Shown piece after piece: positions 16,660 through 26,113 of a stretch of DNA of 64,000 nt. The stretch is from Pseudogemmobacter faecipullorum. Its GTDB lineage: Bacteria; Pseudomonadota; Alphaproteobacteria; Rhodobacterales; Rhodobacteraceae. The notes beneath the pieces are model-generated. The model was given only the letters and a program-made list of their open reading frames with translations. It was not told the origin of the DNA and did no database searches. The stretch covers positions 62,001 through 126,000 of the forward strand of contig NZ_JACDXX010000012.1 in the NCBI RefSeq assembly GCF_020539525.1. Direction: 5' to 3'. A program made the position numbers and the translations under genes. Numbering within the stretch: the stretch's first letter is position 1; each line of letters begins with the position of its first letter.

Positions 16660-16796
16660 TCTGACCTCCTTATGCTTTCGCCCGTCAATGTTAGCGCAAA
16701 CACATCTGTCACTTTGCGCCAGCGGGGGCAAGGCGGGCCTTGCTCTCGGAATGCGCTAAAGCCTAAGCCTTCCGCATCTCAGAAGGGAGCCTGCTC

Positions 16797-17528
16797 ATGC
16801 GCAGCTATGCAATCGGCGATATCCACGGTCAGCTCAGCCTGCTGAAATCCGCTCATGAGCTGATTGCCAGGGATATGGAGCGCTATGGCTCTGCGCCGGT
16901 GATCCATCTGGGCGATCTGGAGGATCGCGGCCCGGCCAGTGCCGGGGTGATCGATTATCTGATGCAGGGCCAGCAGAGGGGCGAGGACTGGCTGGTGCTG
17001 AAAGGCAATCATGACCGGCTGTTCACCCGCTTCATGCAAGATCCCTGGTGGGCCGATCCCTTTCTGTCGCAGCCGCTGAACTGGCTGCATCCCAGGGTGG
17101 GCGGCGCCGAGACCATGCGCTCTTACGGCGTCCAGAAAGCCGCTGACCGGCCGGTCGAGGCGGTGCACCGCGATGCCCTCGCCGCCGTCGATCCGGCGCA
17201 TCTGGCCTGGCTTGAGGCTTTGCCGCTCAGCCATCAGCGCGGCGAGGTGTTCTTTGTTCATGCCGGGATCCGGCCCGGCATCGCCCTGGCCGATCAGGCC
17301 GAAGACGATCTTTTGTGGATCCGCAAAGCCTTTCTTGAAGACAGCAGCGATCACGGCCGGCTGATCGTGCATGGCCATACCGCGATTGAGACCCCGGCGC
17401 ATTTCGGCAACCGGGTGAATATCGACAGCTCGGCCGGCTATGGCGGCCCGGTCAGCGCGATTGTGATCGAGGGAAGCGATGTGTCTGAGCTGACCCCTGA
17501 GGGGCGGCGGCCGCTGCTGCCGGGCTGA
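16797..17528 (+). CDS. Calcineurin-like metallophosphoesterase (Ser/Thr phosphatase type)
   Basis: 243 aa with all metal-site motifs of the PPP phosphatase family in order: GDIHG (residue ~7), GDLEDRG (~40), KGNHD (~66), FVHAG (~150) and VHGHT (~195). Bacterial homologues dephosphorylate proteins or diadenosine polyphosphates; the length and GDxEDRG form suit the bacterial serine/threonine phosphatase group. Substrate not deducible. It ends one base before the stop of convergent pbpC. Confidence 0.92.
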   Translation: MRSYAIGDIHGQLSLLKSAHELIARDMERYGSAPVIHLGDLEDRGPASAGVIDYLMQGQQRGEDWLVLKGNHDRLFTRFMQDPWWADPFLSQPLNWLHPRVGGAETMRSYGVQKAADRPVEAVHRDALAAVDPAHLAWLEALPLSHQRGEVFFVHAGIRPGIALADQAEDDLLWIRKAFLEDSSDHGRLIVHGHTAIETPAHFGNRVNIDSSAGYGGPVSAIVIEGSDVSELTPEGRRPLLPG

Positions 17529-17529
17529 C

Positions 17530-19566
17530 TTACCAGAGCCGGACCCTGGCCCGGGCCGAGCGGCCTGCCGCATCAATCACACTCAGGGTGACAAAGCCGG
17601 TGCCCTGCAGCGGCAGAAAGGTCTCGCGCGCCGCCTCGGCCACCGCCAGCGGCGTGCCATCGGCCAGCCAGGTGAAAGGCCCGGTGCCGCCCGAAACCTT
17701 TACCTTCAGCCCGGCGCGCAGCAGCTCGACCTCGGCCCCGTCGGGCGGGAACTCCAGCTTCGGCGCCCCCTCCTCGACAAAAGCGGCATTGCGCGGACGA
17801 AAGCGCTGCAAGGGCTGCGGCAGCTGGCGATTAGCCACCAAAAGGGTCGCGGCAGGCGCAGGCGGCTGCGGCGTCAGTGCCGGTTTCAGCCGGCTGAAGG
17901 CCTGAAACAAAACCGGCGCGGCGGTATCGGCGCCAAAGGCGCCCGGCACCGGCGTGCCATCGGCCCGCCCCATCCAGACCCCGATCACATGCGCACCGTC
18001 ATAGCCGATCGCCCAGGCATCGCGGTGGCCGTATGAGGTGCCGGTCTTATAGGCCAGCCGGTTGGCAGGCGCGCCGGGCGGCGGCGCAAGACCGGCCAGA
18101 ATATCGCTGACCTGCCAGGCCGCCACCGCAGAGACCAGCCTCTGCCCCTCGCCCCGGCCCTCACCCAGACGCCAGCTGAGCGGCAGGGCCACCCCGCCGC
18201 GCGCAAGGCCGGCGTAAAGCTGCACCATATCCTCAAGGCTGACCCCCACCCCCCCCAGCGCGACGGCAAGGCCAGGCTCGCCACCAGGGATGCGGTATTT
18301 CACCCCGGCCCGGCCCATGGCGGCGATCAGTTTCGCCGGGCCGAAAGCATCGGTCAGCGCCACCACCGGAATGTTGAGCGAAATCTGCAAAGCCTCCCGC
18401 AGCCGGATATCGCCGCGATACTGGCGGTCAAAATTCTGCGGCGCATAGCTGCCAAAGGACATGGGCCGGTCCGAGATCAGCGTCTCGGGATGGGCCAGGC
18501 CCTCGTCAAAGGCCAGAGCATAGACCAGCGGTTTCAGCGTCGATCCGGGCGAGCGCAGGGCACGGGTCATATCGACAAAGCCCTGGCGGCCATCATCCTT
18601 AAACCCGGCCGAGCCGACCGAGGCGAGGATTTCGCCCGAAAGGTGATCGGCCACCACAATCGCGATCTGCAGGCTTTCGCCGCGCGCCGCCACGGTTTCC
18701 ACCGCCAGCCGCTCGAGCCTTTTTTGCAGATCAAGGTCCAGGGTCAGACGGTGCAGGGGCAAAAGCGGTGCCCCGGCCCGGGCGCGGTCGGCGAGATGCG
18801 GCGCATAGGCGGGGAAAGGCTGGCGCAGGCCGGGCACGACCTCGCGCAGCGCCGCCTCAGCCTCCTCGGCCCCGATCAGGCCAAAGCGCACTGCCCGCGC
18901 CAGCACCCGGTCGCGCGCCGCCTCGGCCCGGTCGGCGGCGCGGTCAGGACGGCGGCTTTCGGGCGATTGCGGGATCGCCACCAGCAAAGCCGCCTCGGCC
19001 GGGGTCAGCCGGGCCGGTTCCTTGCCGAAATAGCTGAGGCTGGCGGCGCGCACCCCCTCAAGATTGCCGCCAAAAGGGGCAAGCAGCAGATAAAGCGCGA
19101 GGATCTGGTCTTTTGAAAGCGCGCGCTCCAGCTTCAGCGCCAGCCGCATCTGGCGCAGCTTGCCGCCCATCTCGCCGGTGCTGCCTTCCTCCAGCAGCCG
19201 CGCCACCTGCATGGTCAGGGTCGAACCGCCCGAGATCACCCGGCCATTTTTCAGCGCCTGCAGCACCGCCCGGCCCATGGCACGCGGATCAACGCCCACA
19301 TGGTCGCGAAAGCGCCGGTCCTCATAATTCAGCAGCATCTCAATATAGCGGGCATCAACGCTGGCCAGATCGGCCTTCAGCCGCCAGCGCCCGTCGGCCA
19401 CGGTATAGGCGCGCAGTAAGGCGCCATCGCGGTCGCGCACCTCGGTCGAGGTCTGGATCACCAAAGGCGGCAGAACCGTCGCATCGACCCAGGCATCAAA
19501 TCCGTCACGCAGCCCCGCCGCAAGCCAGAGGCCTGCGGCGAAGCTCAGAAGCCAGCGCCCGCGCAT
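17530..19566 (-). CDS. pbpC: Penicillin-binding protein 1C
   Basis: 678 aa bifunctional peptidoglycan synthase of class A. N-terminal membrane anchor (LLSFAAGLWLAAGL); GT51 transglycosylase with catalytic Glu82 in YEDRRFRDHVGVD and GGSTLTMQVARLL; transpeptidase with Ser342 in SPGSTLKP, SLN at residues ~395 and KTGTS; and a C-terminal PBP1C-specific beta domain (FPPDGAEVELLRAGLKVKVS). It starts 17 bp after the alpha-2-macroglobulin stop, so the two are co-transcribed, the arrangement known from yfhM-pbpC. Thought to repair peptidoglycan where a trapped protease has breached the wall. Confidence 0.96.
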   Translation of the reverse strand: MRGRWLLSFAAGLWLAAGLRDGFDAWVDATVLPPLVIQTSTEVRDRDGALLRAYTVADGRWRLKADLASVDARYIEMLLNYEDRRFRDHVGVDPRAMGRAVLQALKNGRVISGGSTLTMQVARLLEEGSTGEMGGKLRQMRLALKLERALSKDQILALYLLLAPFGGNLEGVRAASLSYFGKEPARLTPAEAALLVAIPQSPESRRPDRAADRAEAARDRVLARAVRFGLIGAEEAEAALREVVPGLRQPFPAYAPHLADRARAGAPLLPLHRLTLDLDLQKRLERLAVETVAARGESLQIAIVVADHLSGEILASVGSAGFKDDGRQGFVDMTRALRSPGSTLKPLVYALAFDEGLAHPETLISDRPMSFGSYAPQNFDRQYRGDIRLREALQISLNIPVVALTDAFGPAKLIAAMGRAGVKYRIPGGEPGLAVALGGVGVSLEDMVQLYAGLARGGVALPLSWRLGEGRGEGQRLVSAVAAWQVSDILAGLAPPPGAPANRLAYKTGTSYGHRDAWAIGYDGAHVIGVWMGRADGTPVPGAFGADTAAPVLFQAFSRLKPALTPQPPAPAATLLVANRQLPQPLQRFRPRNAAFVEEGAPKLEFPPDGAEVELLRAGLKVKVSGGTGPFTWLADGTPLAVAEAARETFLPLQGTGFVTLSVIDAAGRSARARVRLW

Positions 19567-19582
19567 GGGACCGCGCCCTGCC

Positions 19583-22500
19583 TTATTCTGCCGTGACCGT
19601 CACCTGGCCGATACCGGTCCGGGCGCGGAAATCGGGGCGGTACATATCCTCGACCGAGGCCGCCGGATGGTGGAACTGCCCGGGCGAGATCGCCCGCACG
19701 ATGTAAGAGGCGCGGAAGGCATTGCGCGAGGTCCAGTCCACCTGGGTCATGAAGCGCTCCTGGCGGAATTCGGCATGATTGGCGCGGTTCGAGATATCCT
19801 CGCCCGGCAGATCATTCAGCCAGCCAAGACCCGAGGTCGATCCGCCCGAAATCAGGTTCGGATTGTCGATCTCAAAGCCTGCGGGCAGCGGATCGGCCAG
19901 CAAAAGCCGGGCCGAAGCCTGATCCCAGGGCGTCACGGTCAGCACGACCACCAGGCGATCCCCCGATTTCACGCTCTCAGCCGAAGCGGGCTCGCCCTCC
20001 AGGGTGTAATAGGCGCGCTCAAGCGTGAACCCATTGCCGCCGGCAGGCTCGGCTTCTGCCGGGATACCATAGGTCGAGAGGGTCAGGATGGTATCCGCAC
20101 CTTCGTTTTTCACCACCACCGGCTCAGCCCCATCCTGCAGGATCCGCACCAGCGGCCCTTCGGCGGCAGCGCCATTCAGGGTGATCCCCGAAGTGTCGGG
20201 CCGGTCGATCAGCGCATTCGAGGCCATCAGCATCCAGGTCGCTTCCTGGGTCGAAAGATTGCTGCCACGGCTGACCAGACGGTCGGTCAGAGCCTCGCGA
20301 TCAATCGCCTGCGAGCCGGATTCAACGGCAAGGGTCAGCAATGCCGCCGCATCGCGGCTGTTGGTGCCATAATCGGCGCGCCAGTAGCTCTCTTTGCCGC
20401 TTTCAGCCGCGAAACGCTCCTGCATCCTGGTGCCGGCTTTGCGGAACAGCTGATCCGCCCGGGTCTGATCGCCATAAGAGGCCAGAGCCGCAGCCAGCTG
20501 GCCCTGGGCCAGCGGCGTGGCGAAATCATCGCCTTTCACATCGGCATAATAGCGCAGATCGCCGATCGCCGCCGCGCCTTCGCGCGCCAGAACCATCAAC
20601 GCATAGGCCAGAGCCGTGCCGCCACCCTCGGTTTTCGCATCAAATTCGGGCGCATAATTCACCTGATTACGCAGGTTCGACAGGGCATTGCGGAAGGCCA
20701 GATCCGGCACCGCATAGCCCTGGGCCTTTGCCCGGCTGAGGAAATCGGTCACATAGCTGTCGAGCCAGAGATCGCCCGAGCCGGTCGACCAGAGGCCGAA
20801 ACTGCCCGAGGAGGCCTGGCGCGTCAGGATCTCGGCCACGGCCTGTTCGACCCGCCCGCGGATGTTATCGGCGCCTTTCAGATCGAGCAGCCGCGCCATT
20901 TCATCGAAATAGATCAGTGGCAGTGCGCGCGAGGTCATCTGCTCGGTGCAGCCATAGGGATAGTGATCCAGCGCAACCAGCAGACCCGGCGCATTCAGCC
21001 GTGCCAGCGGGCCGATGGTCATCACCGATTTGCCGCTGCCCGGCTGCAGATCGGCAAAGACTGCCTGATCAAAGGTAAAGCTCTCACCCGATTTCAGATC
21101 GAGCCGCGAGATTTTCGCCACCTCCGGATCATTGGCCTGAACCGGCAGGGTCAGCTCTTTGACCAGGGCTTTGCCTTCGGGCGTGGTCAGGGTGACGGTG
21201 ATCTTATGGATCCCCGGCAGCAGGGCGGTGACCGGAACCTCAATCACCTGTTTGCCATGCTCAGCCAGGGTGACATCCGCCGGGAAGGCGCCAAGGGTCA
21301 CGCCCTCAGCCGCAGCCGTAACCGACATTTTGCCCGAGGGACCGCTGGCATGGACCAGCTCGAGCAGCAGGCGGCTGGCATCGCCCGGCGCCATGAAGCG
21401 CGGCAGCGAGGCGGTGACCACCACCGGATCGCGCACCAGCACCTCTTTATCGGCCTGGCCCACCCCGGTCTTCGACCAGGCCACCGCCATCACTTTCACC
21501 GAACCGTTGAACGAGGGCAAAGTGAACGAGGTCCGCGCATAGCCATCTGCGCCCACCTCAAGCGGGCCCGAGAAATAGGCCACCAGCTCTTCGGTGGGAG
21601 GCGGAGCCTGCAGGCGCGCCTGGGCGCCGGCATCACCACCCGAGCGCACCTCACCCTCGGCCCCGTTCAGCCCGTCGATCAGCCGGCCATAGATATCGCG
21701 GATGCCGACGCCCAGCTTACGCTGGCCGAAGAAATGGCCCTGCGGATCGGGGGATTTAAAGGCGGTCAGGTTCAGAATGCCCTGATCGACCGCAGCGATG
21801 GTGACATAACCGGTCTCACCCGGCTCAATCCCCTCAACCTTCACCGCCACATCCAGCGCCCCGCGCGGATCGACGGCATCGGCGGCCTCAACTGTCGCCT
21901 GCAGCGCGCGTTTGCCCGGATCGATTTTGGCATAGGAGAGGCCAAGTGCGCGCGAGGGCACCCGGCCCGCCGCCACATCCATCGGTCGCAGCACCGAGGC
22001 CGTCACATAGACCCCTGCGCCCCAGTCATCGGTGACATCGAGCGCGATCAGGTTCTCGCCCTCGCTGACCTCGACCGCTTTCATCCCGACCAGACGGTTC
22101 GAGACCACGGTGACCAGTGCCGTACCGGCTGCGCGCGGCACGATGCGCAGCTGCGCCTGGTCGCCCGCTTTGTAATCAGGCCGGTCAAGCGACAGCTCCA
22201 GCGTGTCAGGCGTCGCGCTGACATCGGCAGGCGCATACCAGCCCGAGTAGAAGCCGGTCGAGCTGACCACCTTGCTGCCGCCGATCTCTTCCACTTTCAG
22301 CTCATACTGACCCCAGTCGACCTTGGCGCTGATCTCAGCCGGATCGCCGCCGAGGCTGGCCGCGCCTTCCGCGACCACGCTGCGATAGGTCACCGGCTCC
22401 CAGTTCCAGGAGCCATAGCTCTGATACCACTGCCAGTCGGTCTGCAGACGGGTCAGGGTCCATTTCACCTCCATCGGCTGCGGCGCCAGATCCGGCCCCA

Positions 22501-25057
22501 GCGCGATCAGGCTGAACCTTGCCTCTGATCCTTCGGCCACCACACCGTCAAATCCCGGTTTGACGCCGATCATCGGCCCGTCGGGCGTGACTGGTACTGA
22601 GAGGCGGCGCTCGACCGGACGGCCCGAGCCCTCCGACACGCGCAGCACGAAATCGGCCTGCAGCGGACGGTCCACATTTTCCGCCACCGGCAGCGCCGCA
22701 TCGATATAGGCCTTGCCATCTTCCAGCGTTTCCGCGCCGCCAAGGCCTTCACTCAGCGTCTCAAACGGCTGGTCATGGCGGCCAAAGACATAGCCCGGGA
22801 AGGCCGTCAGGCCAGGCGCCGCGCGCAGGAGCACCTCACCCTCGACCGCGAGACCCGCAGCAGGCGCGCCAAAGAGATATTTCGCATCCAGCGTAAGCGC
22901 GGCCACCGGCTCGCTGAGCGAGAGGGTTTCCCCTTCGGTTTTCAGCGTGAAATCAATGCGTTCCGGCAGGAAATCCTCGACAAGGAAGGTCTTGCGGGTC
23001 AGCGCCTCGCCTTTGGCATCGGCCAGAATGGCCAGAGACCAGACCCCGCGCGGCGCCGATCCCGCCACCGACAGCTCAAAGACATAGCCGCCGGCGCCTT
23101 TATCCTCGACCAGCTGGCGCGAATATTCGACCCCATCCGGGCGGGTCAGCACGGCGGTCAGCGGCAGGCCCTCGACCGCTTCGGCGACCGGATTGCGGGC
23201 CACAGCGGTGGCATAGACCGTCTCACCGGCGCGGTAGGCGCCGCGATCGGTGGTCAGGAAGACATCGACCGGCGGCGCAGGCTCACGCCCCTCAACCCCC
23301 CGGTCCGACAGGTCAAATTCCGGATCGGTCAGCGACAGGAAAGAAATATCGCTGTCGCCATCGCGCAGAACGATCATCGCCGGGGCCTGGGCCCCGGTGC
23401 CACGCGCGAGGCCTGCATCAAACCGGGCATAGCCCTGATCATCGGTGGTGGTGGTGCCAAGCACGGCATTGGCGCGGCTCAGCAGTTCAGCGGTGACCCC
23501 GGCTTTCGCCCCGGCGCTGGCAAGACTGCGCACGAAGACATGCAGCCCGTCGACGCCCGAAAGCGTGGTCACCCCCAGATCCGAGATCACAAACCACTGC
23601 CAGGCCGGTGCGGTATCATAGCTGTCCGAGCCGGGAATAGCGGCACGCAGAGCGTAGATCCCGGCCTCTTTACCCTGCAAGGCCTCGCCCAGCGGCAGGC
23701 GGGTGGTGACATCGCGGTTCACCTCACGCAGCAGCCTGGCCTCGCCCTTCCAGACGCTGGTGCCGATATCGGCCCGGAAATCATATTCCTGGTAATAGGC
23801 CATCGGCGTGCCGAAGTAATATTCCTGGATCGAGCGCAGCATATTGCGGTCGGTGACCTGATAGAGCTCCAGCTCGATCGTATCGATATTCACCGATTCC
23901 ACCGGCAGGGCCGCATCGCCGGTTTTCGGCAGCACATAGCCCCGGCCCGGGAAGCGCACCGCAGCAGCACGGTCGCGGATATACATCGACAGCTCGATAT
24001 CTTTGGCGAGGCTCTGGCCATCAGCGGCGGGCAGGCCCTGACGGAAGGTCAGGCTATAGCGCTCGCCATGCTGCACGCCGGTCAGGCAGAGCTGGCGCTG
24101 ATCGGGCATCTCAACCGCAAGACCCGCGCCCGGCAGTTTGATGTAATCGCTGTAATCCACACCGGTTGCCACCAGATCCTCGGTAAAACGGGCACAGATA
24201 CGCGGCCGGGCCAGATCGGCCTCAACCACATGATCCTCGATGCGGAAACCATATTTACCCATCGCGGTCTCGAGCAGCTGCGCGGTATCGCTGCGCTGCT
24301 GCAGATCCTGGGCCAGACGCAAAGCCGGGACCATTTCGCGCCCCATGCCCTGCTGTTCCAGATCCAAAGCCATCTGCACCAGCAGGCTATGGCGCTGTGC
24401 CGGATGCTCCGAGCGCAGATAGCCATTGATCGCCGCCAGCAGCGCGCGCTGGCGATACCAGTAACGGTTATTCTCATCGCGATCAGCGGTCTGCGAGGCG
24501 CGGCGGGCATATTCCAGCCACAGATCGGGGCGGTCCTCGACATTCAGCGCCGCGCCGGTGAAGGCGGTGGCCATGATCATATCGCCCTGGGCCTCGGAAT
24601 CTGCGGCTGACTGCAGATGTTCCTCCGCGCTCCAGCTGCCGCTGGTATGGGTGCGGCCGAGCGAGCTGGCCATATCCAGCGCTTCGCTGAACAGATGGGG
24701 AGGCAGGAAATCCAGCTCGGCGCGGCGGCTGCTTGCAAGGCCCGCAGCCGCGGGCGGTGCGCTGACGATCCGGGCCGAGATCGCGCCCTGGAAGAAGCTT
24801 TCCTCGCCTGGGCCCTGTTTCAGGAAGCAGCTGTTATTGCGGCTGTTGAAAGTATAGGCCTCGCAGCTTTTATTCGCGATACAGGCCCGCTCACAGGCAT
24901 CCGAGGTTGTATCAAATACAGAAGAGAAATCGCCGCCCGGCAGATCAGCATCGCTGCTCACAATCGCGCGACGGGCCGGAATCAGCTCTTCGGCGCTGAG
25001 CGCGGATGGGAGTGCAGAGACCGCCAGGACCATGAAAAATCTGAACAGTTTCCGCAT
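19583..25057 (-). CDS. Bacterial alpha-2-macroglobulin with N-terminal PAN domain
   Basis: 1824 aa secreted protease-trap protein. ATG 25057 (MRKLFRFFMVLAVSALPSAL) gives a signal peptide behind GGGAGAGAG; there is no lipobox, unlike E. coli YfhM. A Cys-rich PAN/apple-like segment (residues ~35-100: SDACERACIANKSCEAYTFN) precedes the macroglobulin domains. A bait-like region lies near residue 1150, and the thioester motif GCTEQ is intact with Cys1370 and Gln1373, so covalent capture is expected. The helical thioester domain and receptor-like C-terminus follow. Coupled to pbpC downstream. Confidence 0.95.
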   Translation of the reverse strand: MRKLFRFFMVLAVSALPSALSAEELIPARRAIVSSDADLPGGDFSSVFDTTSDACERACIANKSCEAYTFNSRNNSCFLKQGPGEESFFQGAISARIVSAPPAAAGLASSRRAELDFLPPHLFSEALDMASSLGRTHTSGSWSAEEHLQSAADSEAQGDMIMATAFTGAALNVEDRPDLWLEYARRASQTADRDENNRYWYRQRALLAAINGYLRSEHPAQRHSLLVQMALDLEQQGMGREMVPALRLAQDLQQRSDTAQLLETAMGKYGFRIEDHVVEADLARPRICARFTEDLVATGVDYSDYIKLPGAGLAVEMPDQRQLCLTGVQHGERYSLTFRQGLPAADGQSLAKDIELSMYIRDRAAAVRFPGRGYVLPKTGDAALPVESVNIDTIELELYQVTDRNMLRSIQEYYFGTPMAYYQEYDFRADIGTSVWKGEARLLREVNRDVTTRLPLGEALQGKEAGIYALRAAIPGSDSYDTAPAWQWFVISDLGVTTLSGVDGLHVFVRSLASAGAKAGVTAELLSRANAVLGTTTTDDQGYARFDAGLARGTGAQAPAMIVLRDGDSDISFLSLTDPEFDLSDRGVEGREPAPPVDVFLTTDRGAYRAGETVYATAVARNPVAEAVEGLPLTAVLTRPDGVEYSRQLVEDKGAGGYVFELSVAGSAPRGVWSLAILADAKGEALTRKTFLVEDFLPERIDFTLKTEGETLSLSEPVAALTLDAKYLFGAPAAGLAVEGEVLLRAAPGLTAFPGYVFGRHDQPFETLSEGLGGAETLEDGKAYIDAALPVAENVDRPLQADFVLRVSEGSGRPVERRLSVPVTPDGPMIGVKPGFDGVVAEGSEARFSLIALGPDLAPQPMEVKWTLTRLQTDWQWYQSYGSWNWEPVTYRSVVAEGAASLGGDPAEISAKVDWGQYELKVEEIGGSKVVSSTGFYSGWYAPADVSATPDTLELSLDRPDYKAGDQAQLRIVPRAAGTALVTVVSNRLVGMKAVEVSEGENLIALDVTDDWGAGVYVTASVLRPMDVAAGRVPSRALGLSYAKIDPGKRALQATVEAADAVDPRGALDVAVKVEGIEPGETGYVTIAAVDQGILNLTAFKSPDPQGHFFGQRKLGVGIRDIYGRLIDGLNGAEGEVRSGGDAGAQARLQAPPPTEELVAYFSGPLEVGADGYARTSFTLPSFNGSVKVMAVAWSKTGVGQADKEVLVRDPVVVTASLPRFMAPGDASRLLLELVHASGPSGKMSVTAAAEGVTLGAFPADVTLAEHGKQVIEVPVTALLPGIHKITVTLTTPEGKALVKELTLPVQANDPEVAKISRLDLKSGESFTFDQAVFADLQPGSGKSVMTIGPLARLNAPGLLVALDHYPYGCTEQMTSRALPLIYFDEMARLLDLKGADNIRGRVEQAVAEILTRQASSGSFGLWSTGSGDLWLDSYVTDFLSRAKAQGYAVPDLAFRNALSNLRNQVNYAPEFDAKTEGGGTALAYALMVLAREGAAAIGDLRYYADVKGDDFATPLAQGQLAAALASYGDQTRADQLFRKAGTRMQERFAAESGKESYWRADYGTNSRDAAALLTLAVESGSQAIDREALTDRLVSRGSNLSTQEATWMLMASNALIDRPDTSGITLNGAAAEGPLVRILQDGAEPVVVKNEGADTILTLSTYGIPAEAEPAGGNGFTLERAYYTLEGEPASAESVKSGDRLVVVLTVTPWDQASARLLLADPLPAGFEIDNPNLISGGSTSGLGWLNDLPGEDISNRANHAEFRQERFMTQVDWTSRNAFRASYIVRAISPGQFHHPAASVEDMYRPDFRARTGIGQVTVTAE

Positions 25058-25285
25058 AACGCTCTCTCTCCCTACCAATAACCTGTGACAGACTGCCACG
25101 CGCATAAATCCACGACAAGGCGCACAGCCCTGCGTTGTCTTTAAGTCCTGCTTCACTTTTTACGGTAATGCTAGTGGTGAAAACCTTGCCTGCCGGCGAG
25201 AGGGGAAATGTCGTACCCCCGCTCTCCCCCGGGCAAAGCTGCGCTGCGCCGCCAGCGTGATGATCCGCCTCAGAAGGAGGGTGCT

Positions 25286-26113
25286 GTGAGCGATATGCCG
25301 ATGCGAAACCCGCTGAGCGGGCCCAGCCTGCCAGTGCCGGCACCGCCCGAAACCCCCGGCAGGTGCCCGGACGCGGCTTTTTCCGGCAAAACAGCGCCGG
25401 GGCTGCGGATTGATCTGGCGGATCTGGCCGCAGCGGCACTTGAAGACCGCCTCTCGCCCTCTGCCCGGGCCCCGGCCCGGCCGCTGGCCGCCGCACCCCT
25501 CCGGCCTGCCGGAAGCGCCGCCACGCCGCCGCTGTTCAGCCCGCCGCCGCCGCTGTTCGGCGCCGGGCTGGCACGCCCCTGCCCGCCGCCCCGCCCCATC
25601 CCCCGCCCCGGCCCGTGCCTCGAGACGCCCCTGCGGCTGCTGGCGATGGAGGAAAACCTGACCTGCCAGCAGGTGCTGCGAAAATTCTGTGCCAGGTTTA
25701 ATGTCATCCTGGCATTTGCCGGTCAGACCACAGCGCTGGCGGTGCCGATGGCGGCCTTTCGTCCTGATCTGGTCCTGCTCTCGCTCCCCGCCAGCGCCGG
25801 CGCGGCCGGGATTTTTGCCGATACTCTGGCCAGGCTGCGCCGCGAGACTACAATCCAGCCGCTGATCGCGGCTATGGCAGAACCACACAGGCGGCAGGAG
25901 CTGCCGCCCGGTCTGCTGGCCCGGCTGGATGGCTGGCTCGATAAGCCTTTGCGCCGCTCGGGCTTTGCCGCCCTGCTGTCACTTTGCGGGCACCATCAGC
26001 CTGGCCCGGGCTCAGGCGACGTCACGCCCGGCGTTTTCGAGAATGGTCAGGAAAGCCGCGCCAAAGCGTTCGGCTTTCAGCGGCCCCATGCCCTGCACGC
26101 GCTCCAGCTCTGA
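25286..26113 (+). CDS. Proline-rich protein with a degenerate response-regulator receiver domain
   Basis: 275 aa from GTG 25286, chosen because AGAAGGAGG ends five bases before it. Residues ~1-115 are Pro/Ala/Arg-rich and low complexity. Residues ~118-235 have the receiver pattern: LRLLAMEENLTCQQVLRKFC (acidic EE at the usual DD/ED place), FRPDLVLLSLPASAGAAGIF where the phospho-acceptor Asp is replaced by Ser, and DGWLDKPLRR keeping the conserved Lys-Pro. A pseudo-receiver that cannot be phosphorylated normally is inferred. Its last 34 codons overlap the 3' end of convergent recQ. No kinase or output domain adjoins. Confidence 0.7.
   Translation: MSDMPMRNPLSGPSLPVPAPPETPGRCPDAAFSGKTAPGLRIDLADLAAAALEDRLSPSARAPARPLAAAPLRPAGSAATPPLFSPPPPLFGAGLARPCPPPRPIPRPGPCLETPLRLLAMEENLTCQQVLRKFCARFNVILAFAGQTTALAVPMAAFRPDLVLLSLPASAGAAGIFADTLARLRRETTIQPLIAAMAEPHRRQELPPGLLARLDGWLDKPLRRSGFAALLSLCGHHQPGPGSGDVTPGVFENGQESRAKAFGFQRPHALHALQL

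Noticed and set aside
19565-22528. Very long open frame antisense to the macroglobulin gene
   Set aside because: Mirror frame produced by high-GC codon bias; composition rich in His/Arg/Gln with no family features, while the minus strand encodes a complete protein.
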